From the NCBI RefSeq assembly GCF_003402475.1, contig NZ_BFAB01000007.1, positions 62,001 through 126,000 on the forward strand: 64,000 nucleotides of DNA, written 5' to 3'. A program made the translations under genes and the position numbers. A model generated the notes under the pieces. It made no database searches. It was not told where the DNA came from and worked only from the letters and a program-made list of their open reading frames with translations. Source of the stretch: Mycobacterium sp. MFM001. GTDB taxonomy: Bacteria > Actinomycetota > Actinomycetes > Mycobacteriales > Mycobacteriaceae. This document shows, piece after piece, positions 42,392 to 55,696 of the stretch (positions within the stretch are counted from its first letter, which is position 1; the number at the start of each line of letters is the position of its first letter).

Positions 42392-43909
42392 GTGACCATT
42401 ACTGAGTCGGCGCCGCAGGACGCGGCACACAAATCGCCGGTACACACCCGCGCGGTGATCATCGGCACCGGGTTCTCCGGTCTGGGCATGGCGATCGCCC
42501 TGCAGCGCCAGGGCGTGGACTTCGTGATCCTGGAGAAGGCCGACGACGTCGGCGGCACCTGGCGCGACAACAGCTACCCCGGCTGTGCATGCGACATCCC
42601 GTCGCATCTGTACTCGTTTTCCTTCGAGCCCAAGCCGGACTGGAAGCACTTGTTCTCCTACCAGCCCGAGATTTGGGACTACCTGAAAGGCGTCACCGAC
42701 AAATACGGGTTGCGCCGCTACATCGAGTTCAATTCGCTTGTCGAGCGCGGACATTGGGACGACGAGGAACACCGCTGGCATGTGTTCACCGCCGACGGGC
42801 GCGAGTACGTCGCGCAGTTCTTGATTTCCGGTGCCGGCGCGCTGCACATCCCGTCGGTCCCCGATTTCGAGGGCCGCGACGAATTCCGCGGCCCCACTTT
42901 CCATTCCGCCGAATGGGACCACAACGTCGACCTGGCCGGCAAGCGGGTGGCGATCATTGGCACGGGCGCCAGCGCCATCCAGATCGTGCCCGAGATCGTC
43001 GACCAGGTCGCCGAATTACAGCTCTACCAACGCACTCCGCCGTGGGTGATCCCCCGCACCAACGAGGAGCTGCCGGCCGGGCTGCGTCGCGCCCTGGCGA
43101 ACATCCCCGGTTTGCGACTCGGACTGCGCACCGCCCTGTATTGGGGGCACGAGGTGGTGGCTTACGGAATGACCAAGCGGCCCAGTCTTCTCAAGGTCGG
43201 CGAGGTGCTGGGCAAGTGGAACATCCGCCGCTCGGTGAAGGACCGCGAGCTGCGCCGCAAGCTGACCCCGAACTACCGGATCGGCTGCAAGCGAATCCTG
43301 AACTCCTCCAACTACTATCGCGCCGTCGCCGACCCGAAGACCGAACTGGTCACCGACCACATCGCCCGGATCACGCCCGACGGCATCGTCACCGCGGACG
43401 GCAAAGAACGGCCCGCCGACGTGATCGTGTTCGCCACCGGCTTTCACGTCACCGACTCCTACACCTACGTCCAGATCAAGGGGATGCACGGCGAGGACCT
43501 GGTCGACCGCTGGAACCGCGAAGGCCTTGGCGCACACCGCGGAATCACCGTCGCCGACGTGCCCAACCTGTTCTTCCTGTTGGGCCCCAACACCGGGCTG
43601 GGACACAACTCGGTGGTGTTCATGATCGAATCGCAGATCCGCTATGTCGCGGACGCGATCGCGGCGTGCGACCGGCTCGGCGCGCAGGCGCTGGCTCCGA
43701 CCCGCGCCGCGCAGGACCAGTTCAACGAGGAGCTGCAGCGCAAGCTCGGCCGCTCGGTGTGGAACTCCGGCGGGTGCAGCAGCTGGTACCTCGACGAGCA
43801 CGGCAACAACCGGGTGCTGTGGGGCGGCTACACGTGGCAGTACTGGATGGGCACCCGCTCGCTGCGGCCCGCGGAGTACCAGTTCTTCGGGATCGGCAGC
43901 GCCGTCTAA
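42392..43909 (+). CDS. Flavin-containing (Baeyer-Villiger-type) monooxygenase, Rv3049c-like
   Basis: 505 residues. FAD Rossmann IIGTGFSGLGMAIALQ near the N-terminus, BVMO-like fingerprint FRGPTFHSAEWD (~residues 165-176), NADPH Rossmann VAIIGTGASAIQ directly after, ATGFH late. Family includes EthA and MymA, which oxidise ketones and thioamides. GTG 42392. Its position before nrdF2 matches M. tuberculosis. Confidence 0.92.
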   Translation: MTITESAPQDAAHKSPVHTRAVIIGTGFSGLGMAIALQRQGVDFVILEKADDVGGTWRDNSYPGCACDIPSHLYSFSFEPKPDWKHLFSYQPEIWDYLKGVTDKYGLRRYIEFNSLVERGHWDDEEHRWHVFTADGREYVAQFLISGAGALHIPSVPDFEGRDEFRGPTFHSAEWDHNVDLAGKRVAIIGTGASAIQIVPEIVDQVAELQLYQRTPPWVIPRTNEELPAGLRRALANIPGLRLGLRTALYWGHEVVAYGMTKRPSLLKVGEVLGKWNIRRSVKDRELRRKLTPNYRIGCKRILNSSNYYRAVADPKTELVTDHIARITPDGIVTADGKERPADVIVFATGFHVTDSYTYVQIKGMHGEDLVDRWNREGLGAHRGITVADVPNLFFLLGPNTGLGHNSVVFMIESQIRYVADAIAACDRLGAQALAPTRAAQDQFNEELQRKLGRSVWNSGGCSSWYLDEHGNNRVLWGGYTWQYWMGTRSLRPAEYQFFGIGSAV

Positions 43910-43920
43910 GACACGCCCAG

Positions 43921-43968
43921 ACACTAGGTGTTGTGTTGCGGTGCGTTGTCGGACCCCAGGGGTAGTGT
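43921..43968. promoter_or_regulatory. Paired NrdR boxes upstream of nrdF2
   Basis: Box 1 ACACTAGGTGTTGTGT (43921-43936) fits the NrdR consensus throughout; box 2 ACCCCAGGGGTAGTGT (43953-43968) is degenerate on the left. Start-to-start distance 32 bp, the same as before nrdH. Confidence 0.78.
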
Positions 43969-44006
43969 TTGAGGCCTGGAGCACAGCCGACCATTCGTCC
44001 TGGTGA

Positions 44007-44993
<987 letters not shown>

Positions 44994-44996
44994 AGC

Positions 44997-45284
44997 TCAG
45001 ATCCCTATCCAGACCCACTGCTGTCGGCCCCCATCCCATACCGGGTGGACCGGCCACGGCGACGGCGGCGGCGTTTGCGGGGGCGGCGGCACATCCGGCG
45101 GGGCATACATCGGCGCATACGGCGGCGGGGGCGTGTACCACGATGGCGGCGGCGGTGGCGGTTTGCACTCGTTGGTTGCCAAGATGTGCGACATGTTGGG
45201 GTCGCATTGCGCTGAGCTGACTCCCGGCGTCGCGACCATCGCAACAACGACCGCGGCGCCGGCGGCCAGGACGAACCTCATCAT
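44997..45284 (-). CDS. Small proline-rich secreted protein (Rv3047c-like position)
   Basis: 95 residues from ATG 45284, set by GGGAGG 7 nt upstream. Signal peptide MMRFVLAAGAAVVVAMVATPGVSSAQ, then a short Cys-containing part (CDPNMSHILATNEC) and a Pro/Tyr-rich tail (PPPPPPSWYTPPPPYAP, PPPPQTPPPSPW) ending with Trp-rich VWIGI. Probably cell-wall associated or secreted; two Cys may form a disulphide. Function unknown. Three bp from the convergent nrdF2 stop. Confidence 0.75.
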   Translation of the reverse strand: MMRFVLAAGAAVVVAMVATPGVSSAQCDPNMSHILATNECKPPPPPPSWYTPPPPYAPMYAPPDVPPPPQTPPPSPWPVHPVWDGGRQQWVWIGI

Positions 45285-45415
45285 CGCGGCCTCCCGAGCG
45301 CGATCCATCTCCCACCTTGGCGTACTACAGCGTATGCCTGTGAGCGGCTTATGAGTTCTGTGAGTTGTGCGGCGTCGAGTGGCGGCGACGACCGGCCGGC
45401 ACAACACTGGAGTTC

Positions 45416-45757
45416 GTGGCCAACCCTTCGTTTCTGAATTCGGTACTGCGCTGGCTGCAGGCCGGCTATCCCGACGGCGTTCCCGGACCCGACCGGGTGC
45501 CGCTGCTGGCGCTGCTGCGCAGCACGCCGCTGACCGAAGAGCAGCTTGCCGAGGTGGTGCACAACATCACCGCCAGCAAGTCAGATGGGTTGGCGGACGG
45601 CGAGATTGACCACGACGAGATCGCCGAGTTCATCTCCGACATGACGCATTACGACGCCGGTCCGGAAAACATTCACCGGGTGGCGGCCACGCTGGCCGCG
45701 GCCGGGTGGCCGCTGGCCGGGGTCAGTGTCGAGGAGGCCGACGCCTCACAAAGTTGA
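45416..45757 (+). CDS. DUF3349 protein (Rv3046c-like)
   Basis: 113 residues. Typical DUF3349 frame: [37 protein letters not shown] and a conserved Asp/Glu-rich helix [19 protein letters not shown], ending AAAGWPLAG. Small helical actinobacterial protein of unknown role. GTG 45416 chosen; the frame upstream is Arg-rich. Overlaps the convergent adhC gene by 12 bp. Confidence 0.83.
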   Translation: MANPSFLNSVLRWLQAGYPDGVPGPDRVPLLALLRSTPLTEEQLAEVVHNITASKSDGLADGEIDHDEIAEFISDMTHYDAGPENIHRVAATLAAAGWPLAGVSVEEADASQS

Positions 45758-46789
45758 GGCGTCGATGACGAAGCGGTAGCGCACGTCGCTGGCCAGCACC
45801 CGCTCGTAGGCCTCGTTGACGTAGTCGGCTTCGATGACCTCGATCTCGGGTGTGACGCCGTGTTCGGCGCAGAAGTTCAGCATCTCCTGGGTTTCCGGGA
45901 TGCCGCCGATGTTGGATCCGGTCAGGCTGCGCCGCATCAACGCCAGCGCGAACGCCGGCACCGGCATCGGGTGCTCGGGAATGCCGAGTTCCACCAGAGT
46001 GCCGTCGACGTCGAGCAGCTTGAGGTATTCACCGAGATCCAGGTTCGCCGACACGGTGTTGAGGATCAGGTCGAAGCTGTTGCGCAGCTTCTTGAAGGTG
46101 TCCGGGTCGCTGGTCGCGTAGTAGTGGCTGGCGCCCAGCCGCAGGCCGTCTTCCATCTTCTTCAACGACTGCGATAGCACGGTGATCTCGGCGCCCATCG
46201 CCTTGCCCAGCTTGACGCCCATGTGGCCCAGGCCGCCCAGGCCGATCACCGCGACCCGCTTGCCGGGTCCGGCATTCCAGTGCCGCAGCGGCGAATACAG
46301 CGTGATGCCCGCGCACAGCAGCGGGGCGGCGGCGTCCAACGGCAGCGCGTCCGGGATGCGCAGCACGTAGTTCTCGTCGACGACGATCGCCTGGCTGTAG
46401 CCACCCTGGGTGGGCTGACCGTCGCGGCCGACGCCGTTGTAGGTGGTGATCATGCCGCTGCCCTTGCAGTACTGCTGAAGCCCGGCCAGGCAACTGCTGC
46501 ACTCGCGGCAGGAGTCGACGAAACAGCCGACCCCGACGCGGTCGCCGACCTTGTACTTGGTCACTTCGGAGCCCACCGCCGATACCACGCCGGCGATCTC
46601 GTGGCCGGGAACCACCGGGTAGTTGGGCTGCCCCCATTCGGCCTTGACGGTGTGGATGTCGGAGTGGCAGATGCCGGCGAATTTGATGTCGATGGCCACG
46701 TCGTGGGGGCCGGGATCGCGGCGCTCGATCGTGGTCTTGGTCAGTGGTGCGGTCGCCGAGGTGGCGGCATACGCGGAAACAGTGCTCAT
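45746..46789 (-). CDS. adhC: NADP-dependent zinc alcohol dehydrogenase AdhC
   Basis: 347 residues. Catalytic zinc ligands in [15 protein letters not shown] and GHEIAGVV, structural-zinc Cys cluster [15 protein letters not shown], Rossmann [15 protein letters not shown]. Member of the cinnamyl-alcohol-dehydrogenase/YahK branch; M. tuberculosis AdhC (Rv3045) is NADP-dependent and reduces aldehydes. Start ATG 46789 aligned to the family. A TAGGTTA direct repeat lies in its promoter region. Confidence 0.95.
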   Translation of the reverse strand: MSTVSAYAATSATAPLTKTTIERRDPGPHDVAIDIKFAGICHSDIHTVKAEWGQPNYPVVPGHEIAGVVSAVGSEVTKYKVGDRVGVGCFVDSCRECSSCLAGLQQYCKGSGMITTYNGVGRDGQPTQGGYSQAIVVDENYVLRIPDALPLDAAAPLLCAGITLYSPLRHWNAGPGKRVAVIGLGGLGHMGVKLGKAMGAEITVLSQSLKKMEDGLRLGASHYYATSDPDTFKKLRNSFDLILNTVSANLDLGEYLKLLDVDGTLVELGIPEHPMPVPAFALALMRRSLTGSNIGGIPETQEMLNFCAEHGVTPEIEVIEADYVNEAYERVLASDVRYRFVIDASTL

Positions 46790-46852
46790 TCGGAAAACCT
46801 CGTACCTGCGCGTGTCTGTAGTTATCGGATTTTTGGGGGTTGGCCGCCAGAA

Positions 46853-46868
46853 TAACCTAGGTAACCTA
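46853..46868. promoter_or_regulatory. Direct repeat in the adhC promoter region
   Basis: TAACCTA occurs at 46853-46859 and 46862-46868 (9-bp period), 64 bp upstream of adhC. The centre CCTAGG is also symmetric. Possible activator or repressor site. Confidence 0.4.
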
Positions 46869-46908
46869 TGTATTTCCATCGGTTGAGGGCAAGGTCACAA
46901 CCCGGCGT

Positions 46909-48012
46909 TCAGTTGATCGGGGCGTTGATCCAGTGCAGGTCGTCGACGATGCCGCGGGCGGCGATCAGGCCCTGCCCGGTCTGCCATATCTCATTGTTGA
47001 CGATGAACACCCGGTTGTCGCGGTAGGCCGACAGCTTGCGCCAGGGGTCGCTGTCCAAAACGGTGGGCGAGCGATCCTTGGCGGCCGGCGAAGCGAACGA
47101 CACGTACACGATGTCGGCGTCGGCCGCGGAAAGATCGGCGCCGCGGGACAGGTCGGCGTCGCTGGTGCCGATCTCGATGTAGGGCTTGTCGGTGAAGCGC
47201 TGCGTCGGCGGGCGGTCGACGCCGACGGCGGCCAGCACGGTGGCGGGGAAGTTGTCGGACCCGCACACCCGCACGGTGTTCTCGGTGAACTGCACGACCG
47301 ACGCCTGGTAGTGGGCGGCGTCGTGCGCCGCGCCCGTTTCGCGGGCCTTGGCGGTGAAGTCGTCGATCAGCGCGTCGGCCGCGCCGGCACGCCCGGTGGC
47401 CGTCGCGACCCCGCGCAGGTTGTCCTCCCATGCGGCCCCCGGCGCCCCGGTGAACACGGTCGGGGCGATCTCCGCCAGCCGCGGGTACAACTGCGGCGTC
47501 AACCGCGCCGAGCCCACGATCAGGTCCGGCTTGGCGGCCGCGACGGCGGCCACGTCCGGGGTGCTGCGGCTGCCCACCCCGGGCAGCCGGTTGACGAGCG
47601 TGCCCAGATACGAGGGCTGGCTCGACGAGCCGTCGGGCAGCGCCGCGGCCACGATCCGGGACTGCAATCCCAGCGCGCACAGGGCGTCGAGCGCATCGCC
47701 GGTCAGCGCCACGATGCGCTGCGGGTCGGCGTGCACGTCGACGACGTCGGGTTGCACGCCCGCCGCGTTGTGGGCCGGGCGCATCGCGGGTCCCGGAGCC
47801 GGCGCAGCCGGTTGCGGCGCGCACGACTCGTCGGGCCGGCGCTGGTTGCCCAAAACCCCCGCACCGGCGATCTGGGTGGTGCTGGTGATCACCGAGCGCG
47901 ACGCAGGCCACGACGGCTTGCCGCCGGGAGCGCCGGATGTGCAGGCCACGGCCATAAAAGCGATGGCCGTCGCCGTCAGCGCAATGGCGGGTCGCAGACG
48001 GCTCGACAACAC
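46909..48012 (-). CDS. fecB: Periplasmic siderophore/heme-binding lipoprotein FecB
   Basis: 367 residues. Lipoprotein signal peptide with lipobox MAVAC at residue ~24, Pro/Ala linker, then a class III substrate-binding fold (RIVALTGDALDALCALGLQSRIVA, KPDLIVGSARLTPQLYPRL). M. tuberculosis FecB (Rv3044) binds ferric carboxymycobactin and heme. No ABC permease genes are adjacent. Divergent from ctaD. GTG 48012. Confidence 0.93.
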   Translation of the reverse strand: MLSSRLRPAIALTATAIAFMAVACTSGAPGGKPSWPASRSVITSTTQIAGAGVLGNQRRPDESCAPQPAAPAPGPAMRPAHNAAGVQPDVVDVHADPQRIVALTGDALDALCALGLQSRIVAAALPDGSSSQPSYLGTLVNRLPGVGSRSTPDVAAVAAAKPDLIVGSARLTPQLYPRLAEIAPTVFTGAPGAAWEDNLRGVATATGRAGAADALIDDFTAKARETGAAHDAAHYQASVVQFTENTVRVCGSDNFPATVLAAVGVDRPPTQRFTDKPYIEIGTSDADLSRGADLSAADADIVYVSFASPAAKDRSPTVLDSDPWRKLSAYRDNRVFIVNNEIWQTGQGLIAARGIVDDLHWINAPIN

Positions 48013-48152
48013 GCGTCCGACCGTAACACCGTGTCCGCGCGCACTTCGGAGCTCATTACGACGGTTTGTAGGACCCGGGCCTGCACGGCCCCCCTCAAAG
48101 GTTAGGATTCACAGAAGTTCCCGGTTGCCCGCCACACGTCTTGGAGGAGCTC

Positions 48153-51144
<2,992 letters not shown>

Positions 51145-51153
51145 GGTGCCAGG

Positions 51154-51996
51154 GTGGCCGAATCCGCAAGTGAGGCAGCCGACCCCGACCTGCTGATCGA
51201 CTTTCACGACATTTCGCTGCGCCGCGACGGACGGGTGTTGGTCGGGCCGGTCGACTGGTCGGTCGAGCTCGACGAACGCTGGGTGATCCTGGGCCCCAAT
51301 GGCGCCGGCAAGACGTCGCTGCTGCGCATCGCCGCCGCCGCCGAACACCCGTCGTCGGGGGTGGCGTATGTGCTCGGTGAGCGGCTGGGCCGCGTCGACA
51401 TGTCCGAGCTGCGCGCCCGGGTGGGCCTGAGCTCCTCGGTGCTGGCGCAGCGGGTGCCCGGCCACGAAGCGGTACGCGACCTCGTCGTCTCCGCGGGCTA
51501 CGCGGTGCTGGGCCGGTGGAAGGAGCGCTACGAGGACGTCGACTACCACCGGGCGATCGACATGCTGGAGAGCCTGGGCGCCGAGCACCTGGCCGACCGC
51601 ACCTACGAAACCCTCTCGGAGGGGGAACGCAAGCGGGTGCTGATCGCCCGCGCGCTGATGACCGACCCCGAGCTGCTGCTGCTCGACGAGCCGGCCGCCG
51701 GCCTGGACCTCGGCGGCCGCGAGGAGCTGGTGGCCCGGCTGACCGACCTGGCCGCCGACCCGGACGCGCCGGCGCTGGTGCTGGTCACCCATCACGTCGA
51801 GGAGATCCCGCCGGGCTTTTCGCACTGCATGTTGCTGTCGGAGGGTCAGGTCGTCGCGTCGGGCCTGCTGCCCGACGTGCTGACCGCCGAGAACCTGTCC
51901 CGGGCGTTCGGGCAGTCGATCGCCGTGGACGTCATCGACGGGCGGTACTTCGCCCGTCGCACCCGCACCCGCGCGGCGCACCGGAGGCGGGCATGA
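51154..51996 (+). CDS. ABC transporter ATP-binding protein (Rv3041c-like)
   Basis: 280 residues, a single ATPase domain. Walker A LGPNGAGKTSLL, signature ETLSEGERKRVLIARAL, Walker B LLLLDEPAAGLD, H-loop VTHHVEEIP. No membrane partner gene in the window; related stand-alone ATPases include ModF-like proteins, so transport is not certain. GTG 51154, 9 bp after serB2; stop overlaps the NUDIX gene (ATGA). Confidence 0.9.
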   Translation: MAESASEAADPDLLIDFHDISLRRDGRVLVGPVDWSVELDERWVILGPNGAGKTSLLRIAAAAEHPSSGVAYVLGERLGRVDMSELRARVGLSSSVLAQRVPGHEAVRDLVVSAGYAVLGRWKERYEDVDYHRAIDMLESLGAEHLADRTYETLSEGERKRVLIARALMTDPELLLLDEPAAGLDLGGREELVARLTDLAADPDAPALVLVTHHVEEIPPGFSHCMLLSEGQVVASGLLPDVLTAENLSRAFGQSIAVDVIDGRYFARRTRTRAAHRRRA

Positions 51997-52787
51997 GCGC
52001 ACCCTTGCCGGTACGGCCGGCGGCGACGGTGATGCTGGTCCGCGACACCGACGACGGCATCGCCGTCTTTTTGATGCGGCGGCACTCGAAAATGCACTTC
52101 GCCGCCGGCGTGATGGTGTTTCCGGGCGGCGGGGTCGACGACCGCGACCGCAACGCCGAGATCGCCTGGGCCGGACCGGAACCGTCCTGGTGGGCCCAGC
52201 GGTTCGGCATCGAAACCGACCTGGCCGAGGCGCTGGTCTGCGCGGCCGCCCGGGAAACCTTCGAGGAGTCCGGCGTGCTGTTCGCCGGGCCGGCCGATGA
52301 CCCGCACGGCATCGTCGGCGACGCCTCGATCTACCGCGAGTCGCGGCTGGCGCTTGCCGCGGGTGAACTGTCGTTCGCCGATTTCCTGCGCACCGAGAAC
52401 CTGGTGTTGCGCGCAGACCTGTTGCGGCCGTGGGCCAACTGGGTCACCCCGGAGGCCGAACGCACCCGCCGCTATGACACCTATTTCTTCGTCGGCGCGT
52501 TACCGGCGGGGCAGCGCGCCGACGGCGAGAACACCGAATCCGACCACGCCGACTGGACGACCCCGGAGGCGGCAATCGAGGACTTCTCGGCCGGTCGCAG
52601 TTTCCTGCTGCCGCCGACCTGGACGCAGCTGGACTCGCTGGCCGGTCACACCGTCGCCGACGTGCTGGCGGTGCAGCGCAAGATCGTTGCGGTGCAACCG
52701 GACCTGGCGGTCAAGGGCGACAACTGGGAGTTCGAGTTCTTCGACTCCGACCGCTACAACCAGGCGCGGGGCCGGCGGTGGCCGTGA
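51993..52787 (+). CDS. NUDIX hydrolase (Rv3040c-like)
   Basis: 264 residues. NUDIX box spread as GGGVDDRD ... [13 protein letters not shown], with an insert between the Gly-rich start and RExxEExG, as in the NUDT7/19-like CoA diphosphatase branch. Product ends [14 protein letters not shown]. Hydrolyses nucleoside diphosphate-X, perhaps acyl-CoA. ATG overlaps the ABC gene; stop overlaps the echA17 GTG. Confidence 0.88.
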   Translation: MSAPLPVRPAATVMLVRDTDDGIAVFLMRRHSKMHFAAGVMVFPGGGVDDRDRNAEIAWAGPEPSWWAQRFGIETDLAEALVCAAARETFEESGVLFAGPADDPHGIVGDASIYRESRLALAAGELSFADFLRTENLVLRADLLRPWANWVTPEAERTRRYDTYFFVGALPAGQRADGENTESDHADWTTPEAAIEDFSAGRSFLLPPTWTQLDSLAGHTVADVLAVQRKIVAVQPDLAVKGDNWEFEFFDSDRYNQARGRRWP

Positions 52788-53533
52788 CCGAGTTCGTCAG
52801 CGTCCACACCGACGCCAACCGGCCCGGCGTCGCGACCCTGTTGCTGTCGCGGCCGCCGACCAACGCGATGACCCGCCAGGTCTACCGCGAAATCGCCGGG
52901 GCCGCAGCGGAATTGGGCCGCCGTGACGACGTCGCCGCGGTGATCTTGTTCGGCGGGCACGAGATCTTCTCGGCCGGCGACGACATGCCGGCGCTGCGCG
53001 CGCTGACCACGGCGGAGGCCGAGACCTGGGCGCGGGTACGCCGCGAGGCCGTGGACGCCATAGCGGCAATCCCGAAACCGACCGTCGCCGCCGTCACCGG
53101 ATACGCGCTGGGCGCCGGACTGACCCTGGCGCTGGCCGCGGATTGGCGCGTGGCCGGCGACAACGTGCGGTTGGGCGCGACGGAGATCCTGGCCGGCCTG
53201 ATTCCCGACGGCGACGGCCTCGCGCGGCTGACCCGCACCGTCGGCGGCAGCCGGGCCAAGGAACTGGTGTACAGCGGGCGGTTCTTCGACGCCGAAGAGG
53301 CGCTGGCTTTGGGCCTGATCGACGACATGGTGGCCCCGGACCACGTGTACGACGCCGCCGCGGCGTGGGCCGCCCGGTTTGTCGACGGCCCGCCGTACGC
53401 GCTGGCCGCCGCCAAGGCCGGCATCGACGACGTCTACGCGCTGGCACCAGCCGAGCGGCTGGCCGCCGACCGCCGCCGCTATCTGGACGTGTTCGCCCGT
53501 GCCGTTAAGCTGGGCCACCATGACCAGGACTGA
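52784..53533 (+). CDS. echA17: Enoyl-CoA hydratase EchA17
   Basis: 249 residues. Crotonase fold: [14 protein letters not shown], oxyanion hole [51 protein letters not shown]. Closely similar to M. tuberculosis EchA17 (Rv3039c). GTG 52784 gives a GTGA overlap with the NUDIX gene. The usual catalytic Glu pair is partly replaced ([10 protein letters not shown]), so exact activity is uncertain. Overlaps the next gene by 14 bp. Confidence 0.9.
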   Translation: MTEFVSVHTDANRPGVATLLLSRPPTNAMTRQVYREIAGAAAELGRRDDVAAVILFGGHEIFSAGDDMPALRALTTAEAETWARVRREAVDAIAAIPKPTVAAVTGYALGAGLTLALAADWRVAGDNVRLGATEILAGLIPDGDGLARLTRTVGGSRAKELVYSGRFFDAEEALALGLIDDMVAPDHVYDAAAAWAARFVDGPPYALAAAKAGIDDVYALAPAERLAADRRRYLDVFARAVKLGHHDQD

Positions 53534-54488
53534 TCCGGCGCCGCAGCCCCACGCCACTGCCGAGCAGGTGGAAGCAGCGCGGCACGACAGCAAGCTGGCC
53601 CAGGTGCTCTACCACGACTGGGAGGCCGAGAACTACGACGAGAAGTGGTCGATCTCCTATGACCAGCGCTGCGTCGACTACGCGCGCGACTGCTTCGACG
53701 GCGTTGTTCCCGACGACGAGATCCACCGGCTGCCGTACGACCGGGCTCTTGAATTAGGTTGTGGCACAGGCTTCTTCCTGCTAAACCTGATCCAGTCCGG
53801 GGTGGCCCGGCGCGGCTCGGTCACCGACCTGTCGCCGGGCATGGTCAAGGTCGCAACCCGCAACGGGCAGTCGCTGGGCCTCGACATCGACGGCCGGGTG
53901 GCCGACGCCGAGCGCATCCCCTACGACGACGACACCTTCGACCTTGTGGTCGGACATGCGGTGCTGCACCACATTCCCGACGTCGAGCTGTCGCTGCGTG
54001 AGGTGCTGCGCGTACTTCGGCCGGGCGGGCGGTTCGTGTTCGCCGGCGAGCCGACCACCGTCGGCGACGGCTACGCCCGGGCGCTGTCCACACTGACCTG
54101 GCGCGTCGCCACCAACGTCGCCAAACTGCCCGGTCTGGGCGCCTGGCGGCGACCGCAAGCCGAGCTCGACGAATCGTCTCGAGCTGCGGCGCTGGAGGCC
54201 GTCGTCGACCTGCACACGTTTGCCCCCGGCGACCTGGAAAGGATGGCCGCCGCCGCCGGCGCCGCCGACGTGCAGACCGCCACCGTCGAGTTCACCGCCG
54301 CGATGGTGGGGTGGCCGCTGCGCACGTTCGAGTACGCGGTGCCTTCTGAGCGACTGGGCTGGGGATGGGCCAAGTTCGCGTTCACCAGCTGGAAGACGCT
54401 GACCTGGGTCGACGAGAACGTCTGGCGGCGGGTGGTGCCGAAGGGCTGGTTCTACAACGTGATGATCACCGGGGTCAAGCCGTCCTGA
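53520..54488 (+). CDS. SAM-dependent methyltransferase (Rv3038c-like)
   Basis: 322 residues. Motif [26 protein letters not shown], motif post-[29 protein letters not shown] and [17 protein letters not shown]-terminal Trp-rich segment ([22 protein letters not shown]) may bind lipid or membrane. Substrate unknown. ATG 53520 inside echA17. Confidence 0.88.
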   Translation: MTRTDPAPQPHATAEQVEAARHDSKLAQVLYHDWEAENYDEKWSISYDQRCVDYARDCFDGVVPDDEIHRLPYDRALELGCGTGFFLLNLIQSGVARRGSVTDLSPGMVKVATRNGQSLGLDIDGRVADAERIPYDDDTFDLVVGHAVLHHIPDVELSLREVLRVLRPGGRFVFAGEPTTVGDGYARALSTLTWRVATNVAKLPGLGAWRRPQAELDESSRAAALEAVVDLHTFAPGDLERMAAAAGAADVQTATVEFTAAMVGWPLRTFEYAVPSERLGWGWAKFAFTSWKTLTWVDENVWRRVVPKGWFYNVMITGVKPS

Positions 54489-55630
54489 AGTTCGGGCTCG
54501 ACGACGTTGCCTACCTGGCATCGGAGGCGGGTTTCGCGGCGCTGGCCGAGGTGGCCGGCTTCGAGTTGACCGACTTGGTCGGGGATGTTTCCGCGATACG
54601 GGCCCGGTTCGGCGAGCGCACACCGGCGTTGGTGGAAACCGTGCTGCTGCGACGACGCGCGGCCGTCAAACTGCCGGGCACGGGCGATTGGCTGTTCACC
54701 GACGAGGCGCTGCAGCAGGCCAGCGCCGCACCGGTCGCCCGGCATCGCGCGCAACGGCTGGCCGGCCTCGTGGTGCACGACGTGACGTGTTCGATCGGCA
54801 CCGAACTGGCGGCGCTGCGGGGTTGCGCCGCGCGGACGGTCGGCAGCGACATCGACCCCGTGCGGCTGGCGATGGCGCGGCACAACGTGGGAGATGTCGC
54901 GCTGTGCCGCGCCGACGCGCTGCACCCAGTCACCCGCGACGCGGTCGTCGTCGCCGACCCAGGGCGACGCAGCGGCGGGCGGCGCCGATTCAACCCGCGT
55001 GACTACCAGCCGGCGCTGGACGCGTTGCTCGACGTCTACCGCGACCGCCCGCTGGTTGTAAAGTGCGCTCCCGGAATCGACTTCGACGCCGTGCGACGTC
55101 TGGGCTTCGACGGCGAGATCGAGGTGACCTCCTACGGCGGCTCGGTTCGCGAGGCGTGTCTGTGGTCGGGCGCATTGGCCGAGCAGGGCGTGCAACGTCG
55201 GGCCACGGTGCTGGACCGCGGCGAACAGCTCACCGACGCCGAGCCGGACGACTGCCCGGTGCGGCCCGCGGGGCGCTGGATCGTCGACCCCGACGGGGCG
55301 GTGGTGCGGGCCGGTCTGGTGCGCCACTACGCGACGCGGCACGGGCTGTGGCAACTTGACCCCGACATCGCCTACCTGTCCGGCGACCGGTTGCCGCCCG
55401 GCGTGCGTGGTTTCGAGATTCTCGAGCAGCTGGCGTTCGACGAGCGACGGCTGCGTCAGGCGCTGGCGGCGCTGGACTGCGGCGCCCTGGAGATTCTGGT
55501 CCGCGGCGTGGACGTCGACCCCGACGCGTTGCGGAAGCGGCTGCGGCTGCGCGGCGGGCGAGCTTTGTCGGCGGTCGTCGCCCGGATCGGCTCCGGCGGG
55601 ACGGTGTTCGTTTGTCGTCCGTCGCGATGA
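54485..55630 (+). CDS. THUMP-like class I SAM methyltransferase-fold protein (Rv3037c-like)
   Basis: About 381 residues. N-terminal helical FGLDDVAYLASEAGF part, then a Rossmann segment VVHDVTCSIGTELAALRGCAARTVGSDIDPVRLAMARHN and VVVADPGRRSGGRRRFNPRDY, resembling RNA methyltransferases with an NPPY-like site replaced by DPGRR. The start is uncertain: CTG 54485 overlaps the upstream stop and fits the family's N-terminus, while the next GTG is at 54551. Last gene of the serB2 operon. Confidence 0.75.
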   Translation: MKFGLDDVAYLASEAGFAALAEVAGFELTDLVGDVSAIRARFGERTPALVETVLLRRRAAVKLPGTGDWLFTDEALQQASAAPVARHRAQRLAGLVVHDVTCSIGTELAALRGCAARTVGSDIDPVRLAMARHNVGDVALCRADALHPVTRDAVVVADPGRRSGGRRRFNPRDYQPALDALLDVYRDRPLVVKCAPGIDFDAVRRLGFDGEIEVTSYGGSVREACLWSGALAEQGVQRRATVLDRGEQLTDAEPDDCPVRPAGRWIVDPDGAVVRAGLVRHYATRHGLWQLDPDIAYLSGDRLPPGVRGFEILEQLAFDERRLRQALAALDCGALEILVRGVDVDPDALRKRLRLRGGRALSAVVARIGSGGTVFVCRPSR

Positions 55631-55696
55631 GCGCCCCGGTAGGCTGGCCGGGACGGCGGCTGCGCCGTCTTTTGAGTTTGCGAGGACACATCGACG

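Noticed and set aside
54365-54484. ATG 54365 as start of the Rv3037c-like gene
   Set aside because: Would overlap the methyltransferase gene by ~120 bp with an Arg/Asp-rich leader that lacks family similarity.
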